NCBI RefSeq assembly: GCF_010183535.1
Contig: NC_071331.1
Coordinates: 17,732,001 to 17,796,000, forward strand
Direction of reading: 5' to 3'
Origin: Caenorhabditis remanei
Lineage: Eukaryota; Nematoda; Chromadorea; Rhabditida; Rhabditidae
Length of the DNA: 64,000 bases
This document shows, in pieces, positions 63,890 through 64,000 of this stretch. Position numbers and translations under genes: made by a program. The notes under the pieces were generated by a model, which was not told where the DNA came from, searched no databases, and worked only from the letters and a program-made list of their open reading frames with translations. Positions within the stretch are counted from its first letter, which is position 1. Each line of letters begins with the position of its first letter.

Positions 63890-64000
63890 ATGAGCCCATA
63901 CGATACGTCGCCTTGGGCGACGCGGGCCTTATTTATAGTAGTAACATTATTGGCACAACTCACTTACTCACAAGTGTTGACCCCTTCCCAAATCACCATT
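63890..64000 (+). CDS. Partial gene: first exon of a secreted or membrane protein
   Basis: The start codon directly follows a TTTTTTCAG acceptor, suggesting SL trans-splicing. Thirty-seven codons are open to the window edge. Residues about 11-27 are hydrophobic (TRALFIVVTLLAQLTYS), a signal peptide after an 11-residue polar lead; the mature chain would begin near QVLTPSQITI. Too short to name. Confidence 0.65.
   Translation, partial: MSPYDTSPWATRALFIVVTLLAQLTYSQVLTPSQITI

Overview
This is nuclear DNA from a Caenorhabditis-type nematode. It is AT-rich, with very short introns (about 45-60 nt) ending in TTTYAG, several TTTYAG acceptors directly before start codons (consistent with SL1 trans-splicing), and nematode-expanded families: F-box/FTH, patched-related, EGF/VWA secreted proteins, FMO, globin and a nematode FkbM methyltransferase. 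Fifteen gene models were assembled by hand from exon reading frames, splice sites and phase agreement; splice junctions are inferences, not transcript data.

Layout. 0.7-7.3 kb is dense: an FkbM-type methyltransferase (+), an F-box/FBA2 gene (-), a secreted 5-hydroxyisourate hydrolase (+) and a secreted EF-hand protein (+). 7.3-13.1 kb is non-coding and contains a large fold-back element with tRNA-like arms. 13.1-18.7 kb holds a patched-related (PTR) protein and a small single-pass membrane protein (+). 18.8-26.6 kb (-) holds a 21-exon EGF/VWA protein resembling the IRG-7 family and a Cys-rich Ly6/ET-like secreted protein whose intron carries a MITE and a tRNA-Lys-like gene. 27-34 kb (-) holds a second fold-back, a flavin-containing monooxygenase and an SLC17-like transporter. 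34-42.6 kb is a long non-coding stretch. 42.6-52.1 kb holds a globin (+), a Cys-rich single-pass membrane protein (-) and a secreted protein of unknown family (-). 52-61 kb is mostly non-coding, with a hAT-type MITE and hairpin repeats. An F-box/FTH gene follows at 61.1-62.5 kb (+), and the first exon of an unidentified secreted protein runs off the right edge.

The genes do not form an obvious pathway. Many products look extracellular or membrane-bound (HIU hydrolase, EF-hand, EGF/VWA, Ly6-like, two orphan Cys-rich proteins), which fits a worm chromosome-arm region with rapid family turnover. I do not see a convincing new multi-gene system. The most unusual signals are mobile-element structures with intact target-site duplications, two splice-site anomalies in the EGF/VWA gene, an exon relic of the methyltransferase, and two orphan secreted or membrane protein genes.
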